46,986 nt of DNA from SAR202 cluster bacterium Casp-Chloro-G3 (GCA_002816715.1 MUCJ01000051.1:1-46986); one strand, 5' to 3'; numbered from the stretch's first letter, positions 8,864 to 17,784 are shown. Numbers and translations are program-made. Notes: generated by a model from the letters alone, not told the origin.

Positions 8864-10240
8864 TTAACTCACCTGCTCGGTCAAAGCTGATTCTTGAAAA
8901 ACGATCTCTCCGGCAACCATAGTAGCAACCACGCGCCCCTTGAGAGTTGTCCCTTCCAACGGAGTGTTCTTGCCTTTGGAGGCGAACTCCCGGGGGTCTA
9001 CGCGCCATTCCCGGTTGGGGTCGAAGAGAACCACGTCGGCGGGGGTGCCTTCCTTTAGGGTAGGCAATTCAGCGAAGTTAGGCCCCAAGATTCTGGCCGG
9101 GCCGACCGTCAAGCGTTCAATCAAAGTGCTGAGGCTGATTCGGTCTTGATGCACCAACTGCATCAAAGACCCCAGGGCGGTTTCCAGAACGCTGATTCCG
9201 AAGGACGCATCCTGATAGGTAACCTGCTTACTGGCCAGGTCGTGGGGAGCGTGGTCGGTGGCTACACAGTCGATCACGCCCTCGGCCAGGGCGTCCACCA
9301 GAGCTTCAACGTCGTGCTGGGACCGCAGGGGCGGGTATACTTTGGTGGACGTATCAAAGCTGAGCGGCCCAGCGACGTCATTTTTCGAGTCCTTGCCGCC
9401 CAAGGCCCACTGGTCGGTGATGGTCAGGTGATGGGGGCAAACCTCGGCGGTCACCGGGATGCCCCGCTCCTTGGCCTGCCGCACCAGGGCAACCGAGCCG
9501 CTGGTGCTCAGGTGAGCCACATGCAGCCGACCACCGGTTAGCTCAGCTAGCGCGATGTCCCGGGCGATCATTGCCTCCTCGGCGGCGGCGGGAATGCCGG
9601 GTAGCCCCAGCAGGGTGGCAACCCAGCCTTCGGCCATCACGCCGCCACGAGACAGGGAATGCTCCTGGCAGTGGTTGATGATGGGCAGTCCCAGGTCCTG
9701 ACTGTAGGCCAGAGCCAGCCGCATCAGGTTGTCATCGTATACCGGGTCGCCGTCGTCGCTAAAGGCCACCACTCCGGCGGAGGCCAATTCTTCCATCTCG
9801 GCCAATGTTTTGCCTTTGCGCTCCTTGGTGACGCAGCCGATGGGGAAGACTCTAACCACTCCCTGGTCTGCGGCGCGACGTTTGATGAATTCCACCACAG
9901 CGGCGTTGTCGATGGCCGGGTCGGTGTTGGGCATGCAGCAGAGCGAAGTGAATCCACCCCGCGCCGCCGCCTGAGTACCGGTGGCGATGGTCTCCTTGTA
10001 CTCGAAACCCGGTTCGCGCAGATGACAGTGCAGGTCGATGAATCCGGCGCAAGCCACCAGACCGTCGCCGGAAATGACCCGGCAGTTTTCCGGGATGTCC
10101 GCCGGGGCAATTAGGTTACCCACGGACAGTATCTTGCCGTCTTTAACCAACAGGTCGCCGACAACATCCAGCCCCTGGCTGGCGTCGATTATGCGGGGTC
10201 CTTTGATCAAAATGCTCTGCGGAGTCAAATTATTGCTCAA
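8864..10240 (-). CDS. pyrC: Dihydroorotase
   Basis: The 458-residue class I dihydroorotase, a zinc amidohydrolase that cyclises carbamoyl-aspartate to dihydroorotate in the third step of UMP synthesis. Metal ligands are visible: the HxH pair in DLHCHLREPG, His in INHCQEH and in HVAHLSTSG, and the catalytic Asp in CVATDHAPH. The closing segment on the beta-barrel (GTPADVVLFDPNREW) and the GKNTPLEGTTLKGRV C-terminus are typical. Because the metal sites are intact it is probably active and not a structural PyrC' partner. The TTG start overlaps the last 11 bases of pyrB, and GGAAG precedes it. Operon member: pyrB upstream, carA one base downstream. Confidence 0.95.
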   Translation of the reverse strand: MSNNLTPQSILIKGPRIIDASQGLDVVGDLLVKDGKILSVGNLIAPADIPENCRVISGDGLVACAGFIDLHCHLREPGFEYKETIATGTQAAARGGFTSLCCMPNTDPAIDNAAVVEFIKRRAADQGVVRVFPIGCVTKERKGKTLAEMEELASAGVVAFSDDGDPVYDDNLMRLALAYSQDLGLPIINHCQEHSLSRGGVMAEGWVATLLGLPGIPAAAEEAMIARDIALAELTGGRLHVAHLSTSGSVALVRQAKERGIPVTAEVCPHHLTITDQWALGGKDSKNDVAGPLSFDTSTKVYPPLRSQHDVEALVDALAEGVIDCVATDHAPHDLASKQVTYQDASFGISVLETALGSLMQLVHQDRISLSTLIERLTVGPARILGPNFAELPTLKEGTPADVVLFDPNREWRVDPREFASKGKNTPLEGTTLKGRVVATMVAGEIVFQESALTEQVS

Positions 10241-11279
10241 TTGATAATCTTCCCGATGCCTGTGATACTACGGTGGATACCTGATAAAGCAAAGCCATAC
10301 GCACCGCCACGCCGTTGGCGACCTGTTCCTCAATGACTGAACTGTCGCCGTGGGCCAGGCCGGAGCTGATTTCGATACCTTCGTTCATCGGGCCGGGGTG
10401 CATGACCAGGGCGTTGGGTTTGGCCGATGCTACCCTGCTCTCGGTCACCTGCCAGCGCCGGATGTACTCCCGCATGCTGGGCAGAAAGCCGCTGTCCTGC
10501 CGCTCTGACTGCAACCGGAGGGCCATCACCACGTCTGCGCCTTCGATAGCCCGGTCCAGGCTGGTATCAACTTTGACCGATGCCAGGCAATGGCCCTCCG
10601 GCAGGTGCCCATTGGGGCGCAGCAGGTCGAGGGGCAGCAGAGTTCCCGGTCCGCACAGCGTTACTTTGGCCCCCATTTTTGCGAATCCCCACATGGCGGA
10701 GCGGGCCACCCGGCTGTGCAGCACGTCGCCGACGATAACAATCTTGAGACCGGCCAGACTCCCTAGCTTTTCCTGCACGGTAAACAGATCCAACAGTGCT
10801 TGGGTTGGGTGGGCATGCAGGCCGTCTCCGGCGTTGATAATACTAACTTTGGGCAGGTGGCGGGCCAGAAAATTCGGCGCACCGGCATGGGGGTGACGAA
10901 CGACCAGAATGTCTACGCCCATCGCCTGGAGGGTCAGGCCGGTGTTCAGCAGCGACTCACCTTTCTCCACGCTGCTGCCGGAGCCACCCATGTTGATCAC
11001 GTCGGCGCTCAGTACCTTGCCCGCTTCTTCAAAGGAGATACGGGTGCGGGTGCTGGCTTCGTAGAAGAGGGTTACGACTACCCGGCCTCTCAGCGTCGGC
11101 ACCTTCTTGATGTCCCGCTTCAATACCTCTTTCATGGCGCGGGTGTTTTCCAAGACTGAAGCTATCTCCGACGGTAGGAAATCGTCCAGGTCCAGGACGT
11201 GCTGCCTGGGCTTAGTCTCGCCGTTGGCGTGTCCAGTTCCTGAATAAGCGCCGAAGGCGGCAGGGTGCGACAGACTCAT
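10230..11279 (-). CDS. pyrB: Aspartate carbamoyltransferase catalytic subunit
   Basis: The 349-residue catalytic chain of aspartate transcarbamoylase, joining carbamoyl phosphate and aspartate. The carbamoyl-phosphate loop FYEASTRTRISFE, the second-site region GSSVEKGES, the HPTQALLDL motif and the late HPGPMNEGIEI segment are all present. It is about 35 residues longer than the E. coli protein because of an N-terminal extension (Gly, His, Ala-rich) before HVLDLDDF. The ATG at 11279 follows the pyrR stop by a few bases with a GGAGGGAGG ribosome site. No pyrI regulatory chain is seen, in line with PyrR-type control. Confidence 0.96.
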   Translation of the reverse strand: MSLSHPAAFGAYSGTGHANGETKPRQHVLDLDDFLPSEIASVLENTRAMKEVLKRDIKKVPTLRGRVVVTLFYEASTRTRISFEEAGKVLSADVINMGGSGSSVEKGESLLNTGLTLQAMGVDILVVRHPHAGAPNFLARHLPKVSIINAGDGLHAHPTQALLDLFTVQEKLGSLAGLKIVIVGDVLHSRVARSAMWGFAKMGAKVTLCGPGTLLPLDLLRPNGHLPEGHCLASVKVDTSLDRAIEGADVVMALRLQSERQDSGFLPSMREYIRRWQVTESRVASAKPNALVMHPGPMNEGIEISSGLAHGDSSVIEEQVANGVAVRMALLYQVSTVVSQASGRLSIEQ

Positions 11280-11283
11280 CAGT

Positions 11284-11820
11284 TCAGTCCTCCCTCCGCA
11301 GAATGGAAACTTCGTCCACGCCGTCGATTTCGGTCAAGCGGACTTTCACCTGTTCTTCCAAGCTGGTGGGAATGTTTTTACCGATGTAGTCGGCCCGAAT
11401 GGGAAGCTCCCGGTGCCCCCGATCCAAGAGAATGGCGAGTTGCACCTGTCGGGGACGCCCAAAGTCGTTCATGGCGTCCATTGCCGCTCGGATGGTGCGC
11501 CCAGTGTATAGAACATCGTCTACCAGCACTACTTTCTTGTCGCGAATGTCCACTGGAAAGCTGGTCGGCTTGATCACGGGACGCGACCTATGTTGCAGGT
11601 CGTCTCGATACAAGCTGATGTCCAACTCAGCCACCGGCACTCGATTGCCTTCATATTCCTCGATGTTTCGCGACAGCCGATGGGCGAGAGTCACACCCCG
11701 AGTCTGAATCCCGACGATCACCAAATCCTCAATGCCGCGGTTGTGCTCCAATATTTCATGGGCAACCCTAACCAAGGCGCGACGGATGTCGTCTGGATTC
11801 ATTATCTGGTGCTCGGCCAT
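11284..11820 (-). CDS. pyrR: Bifunctional pyr operon regulator / uracil phosphoribosyltransferase
   Basis: PyrR, an RNA-binding attenuation protein with PRPP-dependent phosphoribosyltransferase fold, about 178 residues. Seen: the RxxxEIxEHN helix near the N-terminus, [17 protein letters not shown], and the 13-residue PRPP motif [13 protein letters not shown]. The C-terminal segment carries [10 protein letters not shown]-like [18 protein letters not shown], typical of PyrR. The start is set at ATG 11820 because homology begins there ([10 protein letters not shown]) and AGG lies five bases upstream. An upstream in-frame extension to 11952 would run through the attenuator terminator. First gene of the pyr operon. 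It should bind the leader RNA at 11976-12034 when UMP is high and so promote termination. Confidence 0.94.
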   Translation of the reverse strand: MAEHQIMNPDDIRRALVRVAHEILEHNRGIEDLVIVGIQTRGVTLAHRLSRNIEEYEGNRVPVAELDISLYRDDLQHRSRPVIKPTSFPVDIRDKKVVLVDDVLYTGRTIRAAMDAMNDFGRPRQVQLAILLDRGHRELPIRADYIGKNIPTSLEEQVKVRLTEIDGVDEVSILRRED

Positions 11821-11879
11821 CAAAACCTGGTGCATGCCTGATTTTGCGATTGGGTATTCAGCGTAGGGCCTGGTTGCCG

Positions 11880-12036
11880 CGCAAAAAAGAACCCTTACCG
11901 GTATCCTGGCAAGGGTCTGCGTCGCAGAAACCGGCGTCAACCGGCTCCTCACGTATTAGCAGGGTTATACACTTTGCCAGCCTCACCGGGCTGCCTTAAA
12001 AGTAGGGCTAACCGGATCACCGGCCAGCCTCACCAA
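11880..12036 (-). promoter_or_regulatory. PyrR-dependent transcription attenuator with two binding-loop copies
   Basis: On the reverse strand, ahead of pyrR, the 12-mer GGTGAGGCTGGC occurs twice, at 12034-12023 and 11987-11976. It resembles the PyrR RNA motif ARUCCNGNGAGGYU. Downstream is a terminator hairpin: a 9-bp stem (one G-U) at 11891-11899 and 11908-11916 followed by TCTTTTTT. The second motif continues CTGGCAAAG, which can pair with CCTTGCCAG on the 5' arm of the terminator with one mismatch. That provides the antiterminator that PyrR binding would block. The layout (loop, antiterminator, terminator, pyrR) follows the Bacillus-type mechanism. The pairing is read by eye, not folded. 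Confidence 0.75.
11883..11916 (-). terminator. Attenuator terminator before pyrR
   Basis: The RNA stem ACCCUUGCC / GGUAAGGGU has an 8-base loop and is followed by a U-rich run (UCUUUUUU). It lies 63 bases upstream of the pyrR start and is the termination arm of the pyr attenuator. Confidence 0.8.
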
Positions 12037-12170
12037 CCCATCTATTCAATTGTTGTGTACCATGATACCAGACCTAGGCCCAACCGGGAAGATTTTCAGG
12101 CATGAGAAAATCCAAGTTTCACATTAACCAAGATACCAATGGATTGACCGCGACCTTATGGAGTCGCCAG

Positions 12171-12248
12171 ACCCTTCTCCCTCAATGGGAGAAGGTTGGG
12201 ATGAGGATGATACCACCCGCCTCAATCCTCTCCTTTTGTGGGAGAGGA
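12171..12248. repeat. Two hairpin-forming intergenic repeats
   Basis: Two perfect inverted repeats lie between the pyr leader and the VWA gene: CCTTCTCCC/GGGAGAAGG around 12174-12196, and CCTCTCC/GGAGAGG around 12227-12248. Their arms are related to each other (TTCTCCC..GGGAGAA and CTCTCC..GGAGAG). They resemble REP/BIME-like elements and may serve as terminators for the reverse-strand VWA gene. Confidence 0.5.
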
Positions 12249-12278
12249 AGCTAGCAATTAAAACAAGATTGACAGACC

Positions 12279-14309
12279 TTAAGCAGAAACGCGCTTCTTC
12301 CGATTATTGAGATAGTCAACCATCACGTACTGCCCCAGATTCTCGGCGCTGCTGTAGAATGCACGACCCCGATTGACGCGGGTCAACCGGTCGACAAAGT
12401 TAACCAACTGGTAGTTGTTCTTCAGCATGAAGGTGTTGATGACAATCCCTTCCTGAGTGCAGCGTTTCACCTCTTTCAGCGTCTCCAACTCGGTGCGGTA
12501 GCTGGGCGGGTAGCTAAAGTAGGACTGACCTCCTTCCAGATGAGCCGTCGGCTCGCCGTCGGTAATTAGCAAAATCTGGCGGGAGCCACCCTTTTCGTTG
12601 GCCAGCAGCTTGCGCGACAGCATTAGAGCGTGTTGTAAGTTGGTGCCCGACACCCAGGCGTTCCAGTTGACCTTGGCCAAATCCTCTTCCTTGATCTCCC
12701 GGGCGTAGTCGGAGAAGCCGATGACATGCAACGAGTCTCGGGGGTATTGGGTGCGAATCAAGGCGAAAAGGGCCAGGGTCACTTTCTTGGCCGCCTGGAA
12801 GTTGTTGAACAGTCCCATTGACTGGCTCTGGTCCAGCAGCACCGCGGTGGCCGCGCGCGTCATGTGCTCCTGCCGGTAAATTTCGAAGTCCTGAGGGGTC
12901 ATGCGGACGGGCACCTGAGGCCCGGCACGAAGTATGGCGTTCTTAATCGTGGACTGCATATCAAGCAGGAACGGGTCGCCAAACTCGTAGGGTTTGGTGT
13001 CGCCCAGCAGGTCGCCGCCCGCCCCTCGGTTGTCCATCTGGTGGTTGCCCAGCCGGTCTTTCTTCAGATGGACAAACACTTCCTTGAGGGCTTTCTGCCC
13101 AATGCGACGAATGCCCCGGGCGGTCAACTCCAGGTTGTCATCGCCGGTCACATAACCGGCTTCCTTCAAAAGTTGTCGCAGGCGGTCCAGTTGCTCCCAG
13201 GCCTGGCGGGCTTCTTCGCCGAGTAATTCGGCCAGCTTATTTGGGTCAACATCATCCAACTGTCCGGAGCGCATGGCGTCCTGCAACGACTGCTCCAGTT
13301 GGTCCAAGTCTTGCAGTTCACGCATCATCTCCCGGCCCTGCTCCATCGTCAGGCTGTCGTCGCCCAAAAACGGGTACTGGCGGCGCAGGTCGTCCATGGG
13401 CATTAGCTGTTCCAGCAGGCTGGCGAACTCGGCCATCGCCTGCTGGGTCTGCGGGTCCAGCGCTGCATTCAAGGCGTCTTCCAGTTCCTGACGCATTTCG
13501 GGAGACATGCTGTCCATCATCGACTGCATCTGGGCCAATTGCTGTTGCAGCCGCTCCATTAGCTCCTCAAAGTTCTGCGGTGGGTTAGGGCCGAACATCT
13601 CGCCAAACTGCTGCATGAACCCGTCAAAGTCAGGCTGACGACCGGCCATTTTGTCGCGCATCATCTGGTTGAGCTGGTTCATCATTTCGCGCATGCCAGC
13701 CATCTGCTCCGGCGACATGCCCTGAATCTGCTGCTGCATTTGCTGGGAGATGTTTTGCGCCATCTGGCCCTTGAGCTGGTCCAACAACTCTTGAAACATT
13801 TGCTGAGCCTCAGGACTGACGAAGTCGTACTCCATCAACTCCTGAATCTGCCCGCTCATGCTGTCGGGAAGGTCATCCAATTTGTCCAGATTTCGTTGAG
13901 TCCGCTGCTCCAGCAATTTGTAGAGGCTGTCCTGCTGGGACCGATCTTCATCGCTGGCCTGCGAGACCTGCTCCTGAGCTTCTTCCAGACGCTGGTCGAT
14001 TCCCTGTCGCTCAGTCTTGAGAATCTCCTCCAGCTTCTCCTTGAGATCATCCACCACCGAGTCCATGTTATGCTGCTGCAACTGCTGGCGGCGTTGGTTC
14101 TTGAGCCGCTCCATCAGTTCTTTCAGCCCGGTAAGCTGCTGGCCGTCCTGGTTCTGCACACCGTTGCGGAACATTTCCCGCAGCGCCCGCATAACATCGC
14201 CCTGTTTCAGGAGTTCTTCAGACAACTGCTCCATTATCTCGTTGGCGTCGATGTCGAAGATTTCTTGGGTGCCGTCCCAACTGGAGTAGCGGTAAGAGCC
14301 GAAAAGCAT
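12279..14309 (-). CDS. von Willebrand factor A domain protein with long Gln/Met-rich helical region
   Basis: A 676-residue cytosolic protein. Residues 30-410 are highly charged and rich in Gln, Met, Glu and Leu, probably mostly alpha-helical or coiled-coil. Residues 483-676 form a VWA domain with an intact metal-ion adhesion site: DQSQS (Asp493), a Thr near 555 in SGTNLQHAL and Asp584 in LLITDGEP. In related systems such proteins pair with a MoxR or Mg-chelatase-like AAA ATPase and act in cofactor insertion or complex remodelling. No such ATPase is adjacent here. The ATG has an AGAGG site five bases upstream. It seems to be transcribed alone, with hairpins behind its stop. The function is inferred only at the family level. 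Confidence 0.8.
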   Translation of the reverse strand: MLFGSYRYSSWDGTQEIFDIDANEIMEQLSEELLKQGDVMRALREMFRNGVQNQDGQQLTGLKELMERLKNQRRQQLQQHNMDSVVDDLKEKLEEILKTERQGIDQRLEEAQEQVSQASDEDRSQQDSLYKLLEQRTQRNLDKLDDLPDSMSGQIQELMEYDFVSPEAQQMFQELLDQLKGQMAQNISQQMQQQIQGMSPEQMAGMREMMNQLNQMMRDKMAGRQPDFDGFMQQFGEMFGPNPPQNFEELMERLQQQLAQMQSMMDSMSPEMRQELEDALNAALDPQTQQAMAEFASLLEQLMPMDDLRRQYPFLGDDSLTMEQGREMMRELQDLDQLEQSLQDAMRSGQLDDVDPNKLAELLGEEARQAWEQLDRLRQLLKEAGYVTGDDNLELTARGIRRIGQKALKEVFVHLKKDRLGNHQMDNRGAGGDLLGDTKPYEFGDPFLLDMQSTIKNAILRAGPQVPVRMTPQDFEIYRQEHMTRAATAVLLDQSQSMGLFNNFQAAKKVTLALFALIRTQYPRDSLHVIGFSDYAREIKEEDLAKVNWNAWVSGTNLQHALMLSRKLLANEKGGSRQILLITDGEPTAHLEGGQSYFSYPPSYRTELETLKEVKRCTQEGIVINTFMLKNNYQLVNFVDRLTRVNRGRAFYSSAENLGQYVMVDYLNNRKKRVSA

Positions 14310-14468
14310 GATTGCCTCTACTTGGCCCGCAACAAATCGCTGTCAGGCATAACAATAATGTGCGTTCATGATACTCCGCTGGCTGCGATGGCCGCAAGGC
14401 GGTAAAGACGGAGTTCGGTTGGTAAGGGTCTAAAAGAGAATACTTTTGCTTTGATCACTTTTGATCTC

Positions 14469-14990
14469 CTAGACCACCCGCGCTCCCAGAATCTTTTCTA
14501 GATGGCCTAATGCCCATAGGTGGGCATCCGGGTCGAAGGTGGCGACGCAATCGGCGGGCACCTCCACCGAATAGTCCCGATTGCGGGCGTCAGCAGTTGT
14601 GTGCAACACGCAGATGTCGGTGCAGACTCCGCAGGCGATGATTTTGTCCGGGTTGATGCTGGCCAGCCGCTGTTCCAGGTCGGTATTGAAAAATCCGCTG
14701 TAGCGGTTCTTGGCGATTACATTGGAGTCTGTCACGTACTCAGCTAGTTCGGGAATCACCTCCGGCTCTACAGTGCCGATCACACAATGTACCGGGAACA
14801 TCCGGAATTCCAGGTCGTCGGGAAGATGATGGTCGGACAGAAATATAATCTCCGAGCCGACCTCCTTTTCCTGCTTTAGCAAGTTTTGAACCTTGGGAAT
14901 AATAGTTCGAGAATCATCCCCGCAGTAGAGATTGTGGCCAGGCTCCAGAAATCCCCGAACCATATCGATCACCAAAACTACATTGGTCAT
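14469..14990 (-). CDS. Isochorismatase-family cysteine hydrolase (nicotinamidase-like)
   Basis: A 173-residue hydrolase of the isochorismatase superfamily. The catalytic triad is visible as Asp9 (VLVIDMVRGF), Lys94 (AKNRYSGFF) and Cys127 (GVCTDICVLHT). The SDHHLPDD segment supplies likely metal ligands and the cis-peptide VCTD motif is present, so nicotinamidase (nicotinamide to nicotinate, NAD salvage) is the most likely activity. Other amidases of the family remain possible. The start at ATG 14990 is preferred over upstream extensions because it has GAGGA four bases before it and begins the first beta strand. It stands alone between the VWA and DUF5671-type genes. Confidence 0.85.
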   Translation of the reverse strand: MTNVVLVIDMVRGFLEPGHNLYCGDDSRTIIPKVQNLLKQEKEVGSEIIFLSDHHLPDDLEFRMFPVHCVIGTVEPEVIPELAEYVTDSNVIAKNRYSGFFNTDLEQRLASINPDKIIACGVCTDICVLHTTADARNRDYSVEVPADCVATFDPDAHLWALGHLEKILGARVV

Positions 14991-15103
14991 TTTGTCCTCG
15001 CTGCTTCCGGTCGCAAACTCTACAGAAATACCGATATCGATGTATATGCACTGATAACTTGATTCAAGCGCGAACCACCAACCGGACGGTTGCATCTTCA
15101 GTA

Positions 15104-16942
15104 TTAGCTTTCCCGGTACGGCAACACTCTTATGCCGGAGGCATCTACTATCAGGAGCGCACGGCTTCCCGGCGCGTTTATGATCTCTTCCCGCACTGCA
15201 TGCAACTCTTCCACGGTCAAATTTGGGGCATCACCGCCGTCAAGTCTGCGCCAAACTAGGATGGGAACACCCAATAGAGATTCTAGACTCCGAACCAAAC
15301 CCTGGGCCGACTCGCCAGCCACGGCGATCAGGTCCTTGGTCACGGGAACTGCTGGTGCCGGAGTTTCTGCCGGCGCTGGCATTGCCCGTCGGTCTTCTTG
15401 CAGGATTAGCCAGTGATAAACGCTGACCGCACCAGCCATCAACAAGGTGCCAATGCTCCACTTGGCATACTGAAGCAATTGCAGGGACAACCCGCCTTCC
15501 AACAGGTCGCGGAGGAACATGTACAGCAGCGCACTCAGGTTTCCCAAGACCAACAAGGTCGCGATGCCAAAAACCCCGTAAATAAAGATCCGACGAGACT
15601 GAGCGGTGCGTTCCTGAGCTGGCCCAATTGCGACCGCTCTCTGCACTCCGAACCAGTAGTAACTCCAAATAGGGATTCCCACGACCAAGAGAGTGATACC
15701 CAGCACCAACGGGTTTCGCCACCACTGGGCGTCCAGCAACTGTGCCCCGGCCTGAGGTATCAGCACGCCCATCGCGACCAGGAACACCATAACCAGCCCT
15801 ACCGAGAGCGTAATCAGCCCCAACGCCGCCACCAGATATCGATAGACTCTTCGAGCGGCCTGCCATCTCTCGGCGGAGAGGAGGGATTCCTGTTGCACCA
15901 GCGCCAAATGGTAGCCCCACAATGCCGCCCCCGGCAACAGAGTGGCGATCATGCCCGGAAAGCTCCGGAAGTGGGCCGAGGCCCGGTCTGACCCCGGCTC
16001 CCCAATGAGCCACTGAAGCACATCGAAGAGAATCATACTCAGGGATATCACCACGGTGGCCGCCCCGCCTAGAATGGCGAACAGGTACAGATAAACCTGG
16101 CGCAACTGCGATTTGGCATCGCCCTTGGCTGCCTGATGCCAATGCCACCACCAAAGCAATCCACCTACCACCAGAATGGCTACCCCGGTGCGAGTGGTGT
16201 CGCTCCATAGAGAGTCCCAGAAATTCACTCCACCAGAGACCAAGAGTTGTGTGGTAAAGAGTGCTTCGTAGGCTTCTTTCAGGGGTCGCCAAATAACGAT
16301 TCCCACGCCCACCAGCAACATCACCAGGCTGTACAATGATGTTATGTAAACGTACAGCCGGCGTACTGTTGCGCCATCTTCGGTTCTCGGCACGTCCAAG
16401 CTTTGGAGGTGCCAGTGGTAACCCCAAATTCCAGCCCATACCAGGGGGAAGGCAATGTTAAAGCCGTTGAAGTCCCCCGAACCCAACAGCCAACGAAGTA
16501 GAGAAACCAGGCCGAAGGCGAATAGGGAAGCGGTTATCCCTAGCACCAGATAGATGTAGATTTGACGGGATAAAGCCTGCGCCTCCGTCGGAAGTTGCTG
16601 AACGGCCTTGAGCGCCAACCGCCAATGTAAGAACCAGATGGGTGTACCGACGATGGTCAGCGCCAGACCCAATGCCAGTTGGCCCTGGCCGCGTAAGAAT
16701 GCAGGCGGCCCAAAGAGATTGTCCAGCAGAAAGTCGATCAACAGGATCAGGCCGGGGGCGGCTACGCCCAAGGCGATAAATGAAATTCCATAGTAATACA
16801 GCCGCTTGAGGTTTCCAATTCCCGGGTCGGACTCCGTTTTTCCGCGACGGTGTACCAATACCACGACAGCGGCGATGATTCCGATAATCACCAGGAGGGG
16901 AATTATTCCGCTAAACAAGGGCAGAATGTTAAATATACCCAT
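15104..16942 (-). CDS. Six-repeat polytopic membrane protein (DUF5671-like)
   Basis: A 612-residue integral membrane protein built from about six tandem units of some 80 residues. Each opens with a basic-aromatic motif of the form [R/S]R-[Q/L/I/V]-[Y/F]-x-Y (KRLYYY, RQIYIY, RRLYVY, RQVYLY, RRVYRY, RRIFIY). Each passes through three hydrophobic helices and ends on a W/H pattern (WFLHW, WGYHW, WWWHW, WGYHL, WSYYW, VYHW). This is the style of DUF5671 proteins. A first helix precedes the repeats. The last ~110 residues form a soluble tail with a Pro/Ala linker followed by a small alpha/beta domain. The function is unknown. The ATG has AGGAGAGG upstream. Confidence 0.75.
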   Translation of the reverse strand: MGIFNILPLFSGIIPLLVIIGIIAAVVVLVHRRGKTESDPGIGNLKRLYYYGISFIALGVAAPGLILLIDFLLDNLFGPPAFLRGQGQLALGLALTIVGTPIWFLHWRLALKAVQQLPTEAQALSRQIYIYLVLGITASLFAFGLVSLLRWLLGSGDFNGFNIAFPLVWAGIWGYHWHLQSLDVPRTEDGATVRRLYVYITSLYSLVMLLVGVGIVIWRPLKEAYEALFTTQLLVSGGVNFWDSLWSDTTRTGVAILVVGGLLWWWHWHQAAKGDAKSQLRQVYLYLFAILGGAATVVISLSMILFDVLQWLIGEPGSDRASAHFRSFPGMIATLLPGAALWGYHLALVQQESLLSAERWQAARRVYRYLVAALGLITLSVGLVMVFLVAMGVLIPQAGAQLLDAQWWRNPLVLGITLLVVGIPIWSYYWFGVQRAVAIGPAQERTAQSRRIFIYGVFGIATLLVLGNLSALLYMFLRDLLEGGLSLQLLQYAKWSIGTLLMAGAVSVYHWLILQEDRRAMPAPAETPAPAVPVTKDLIAVAGESAQGLVRSLESLLGVPILVWRRLDGGDAPNLTVEELHAVREEIINAPGSRALLIVDASGIRVLPYRES

Positions 16943-16986
16943 GAAATGCCTCTCCTAGATTGTGATCGGTGCCAGTCGTTCCATGG

Positions 16987-17484
16987 TCACCGAAAGTTCG
17001 CTGGATCAGGACACCCATACATCGGCCAGGGTTCATCCACGAATCTCCAACCGCCGTCTAGCTCCTCCAGGAGAAAAACCTCGGTATGGGAATATTCATT
17101 CACGTCAAAGGGGGCGGAAACATTGAATTCGGTTATCAGAATTCGTACTTCCATTGCATTATCAACGGATTGTTCGCTTTCTAGAGAAATGCGGGTGTCC
17201 CGGTTATTGTTGGCGTCGCGCCGGTCAAGATACCGCGCCGTATCTCGGAAATGCTCCAAAGTGCACTTTTCCTGCAAATCGGCGCTGAGATATTCATACG
17301 CTTGCTGAGTTTCTCCAGCTTCAATCGCCACCAAGTATTGTTGGACTGCCGCGCCAGGTGTGCCCTCAGGAAGCAGAACGGCGTTTTGAGTGCGGTTCAA
17401 TAAGCCCACAACCACACTGGCAATTATGAGGGCGAGTATTAGCAGGCCTCCGCCCAACAACCATTTCGATGATGAACTTCCCAT
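16987..17484 (-). CDS. Membrane-anchored protein with NTF2-like ectodomain, unknown function
   Basis: A 165-residue protein with a short N-terminus (GSSSSKW), a single transmembrane helix (about residues 8-28) and a soluble domain outside. The domain begins GTPGAAVQQYLVAIEAGETQQAYEYLS, a pattern typical of NTF2-like/DUF4878 folds, and ends with a VFLLEELDGGWRFVDEPW strand pair. The start is placed at ATG 17484, which has a GGAGG site nine bases upstream; an extension to 17601 lacks any site. It lies 45 bases upstream of the DUF5671-like gene in the same direction, so the two may be co-transcribed. No enzymatic motif is visible. Confidence 0.65.
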   Translation of the reverse strand: MGSSSSKWLLGGGLLILALIIASVVVGLLNRTQNAVLLPEGTPGAAVQQYLVAIEAGETQQAYEYLSADLQEKCTLEHFRDTARYLDRRDANNNRDTRISLESEQSVDNAMEVRILITEFNVSAPFDVNEYSHTEVFLLEELDGGWRFVDEPWPMYGCPDPANFR

Positions 17485-17784
17485 TTTCAGTATCCTCCAA
17501 TTGCTACAAGTTGATGCTTCCAGAATCATGGGATGGTTCCAAGGTTGTCTTTGGCCTGGCATACAACATTCGCCAAATAGCGAAGTGGGACACAAACCCA
17601 TTATGGCGGTGGCGGCTTATCGAATGTAAGGTACGAACAGCCCAAAAATTGGTGGTACATTTGGTAATAACGGTGGAGGAACCTACCGCACTACCGGCTC
17701 CAGGTTGACTCGGTAAGGGGTGCGCAAGGCTAGGACTAGAGAATTGGTTGTGTTGGGATAGCTGGAATATCAGGGCATAATGGG
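17485..17784. other. Intergenic region, nothing recognised
   Basis: A stretch of 300 bases between fabG and the membrane-anchored gene. I see no convincing gene, RNA or hairpin; only the GGAGG ribosome site of the downstream gene at its left edge. Confidence 0.5.

Noticed and set aside
11821-11952. Longer pyrR frame to 11952
   Set aside because: It would run through the attenuator terminator, and family homology begins at 11820.
11953-12278. Possible tRNA or small RNA gene upstream of pyrR
   Set aside because: The hairpins here are explained by the PyrR leader, and no cloverleaf or T-loop sequence was found.
13740-14405. 221-codon forward frame opposite the VWA gene
   Set aside because: It is a Leu-rich mirror of the Gln/Glu-rich helical region on the other strand, a codon-bias effect, not a gene.
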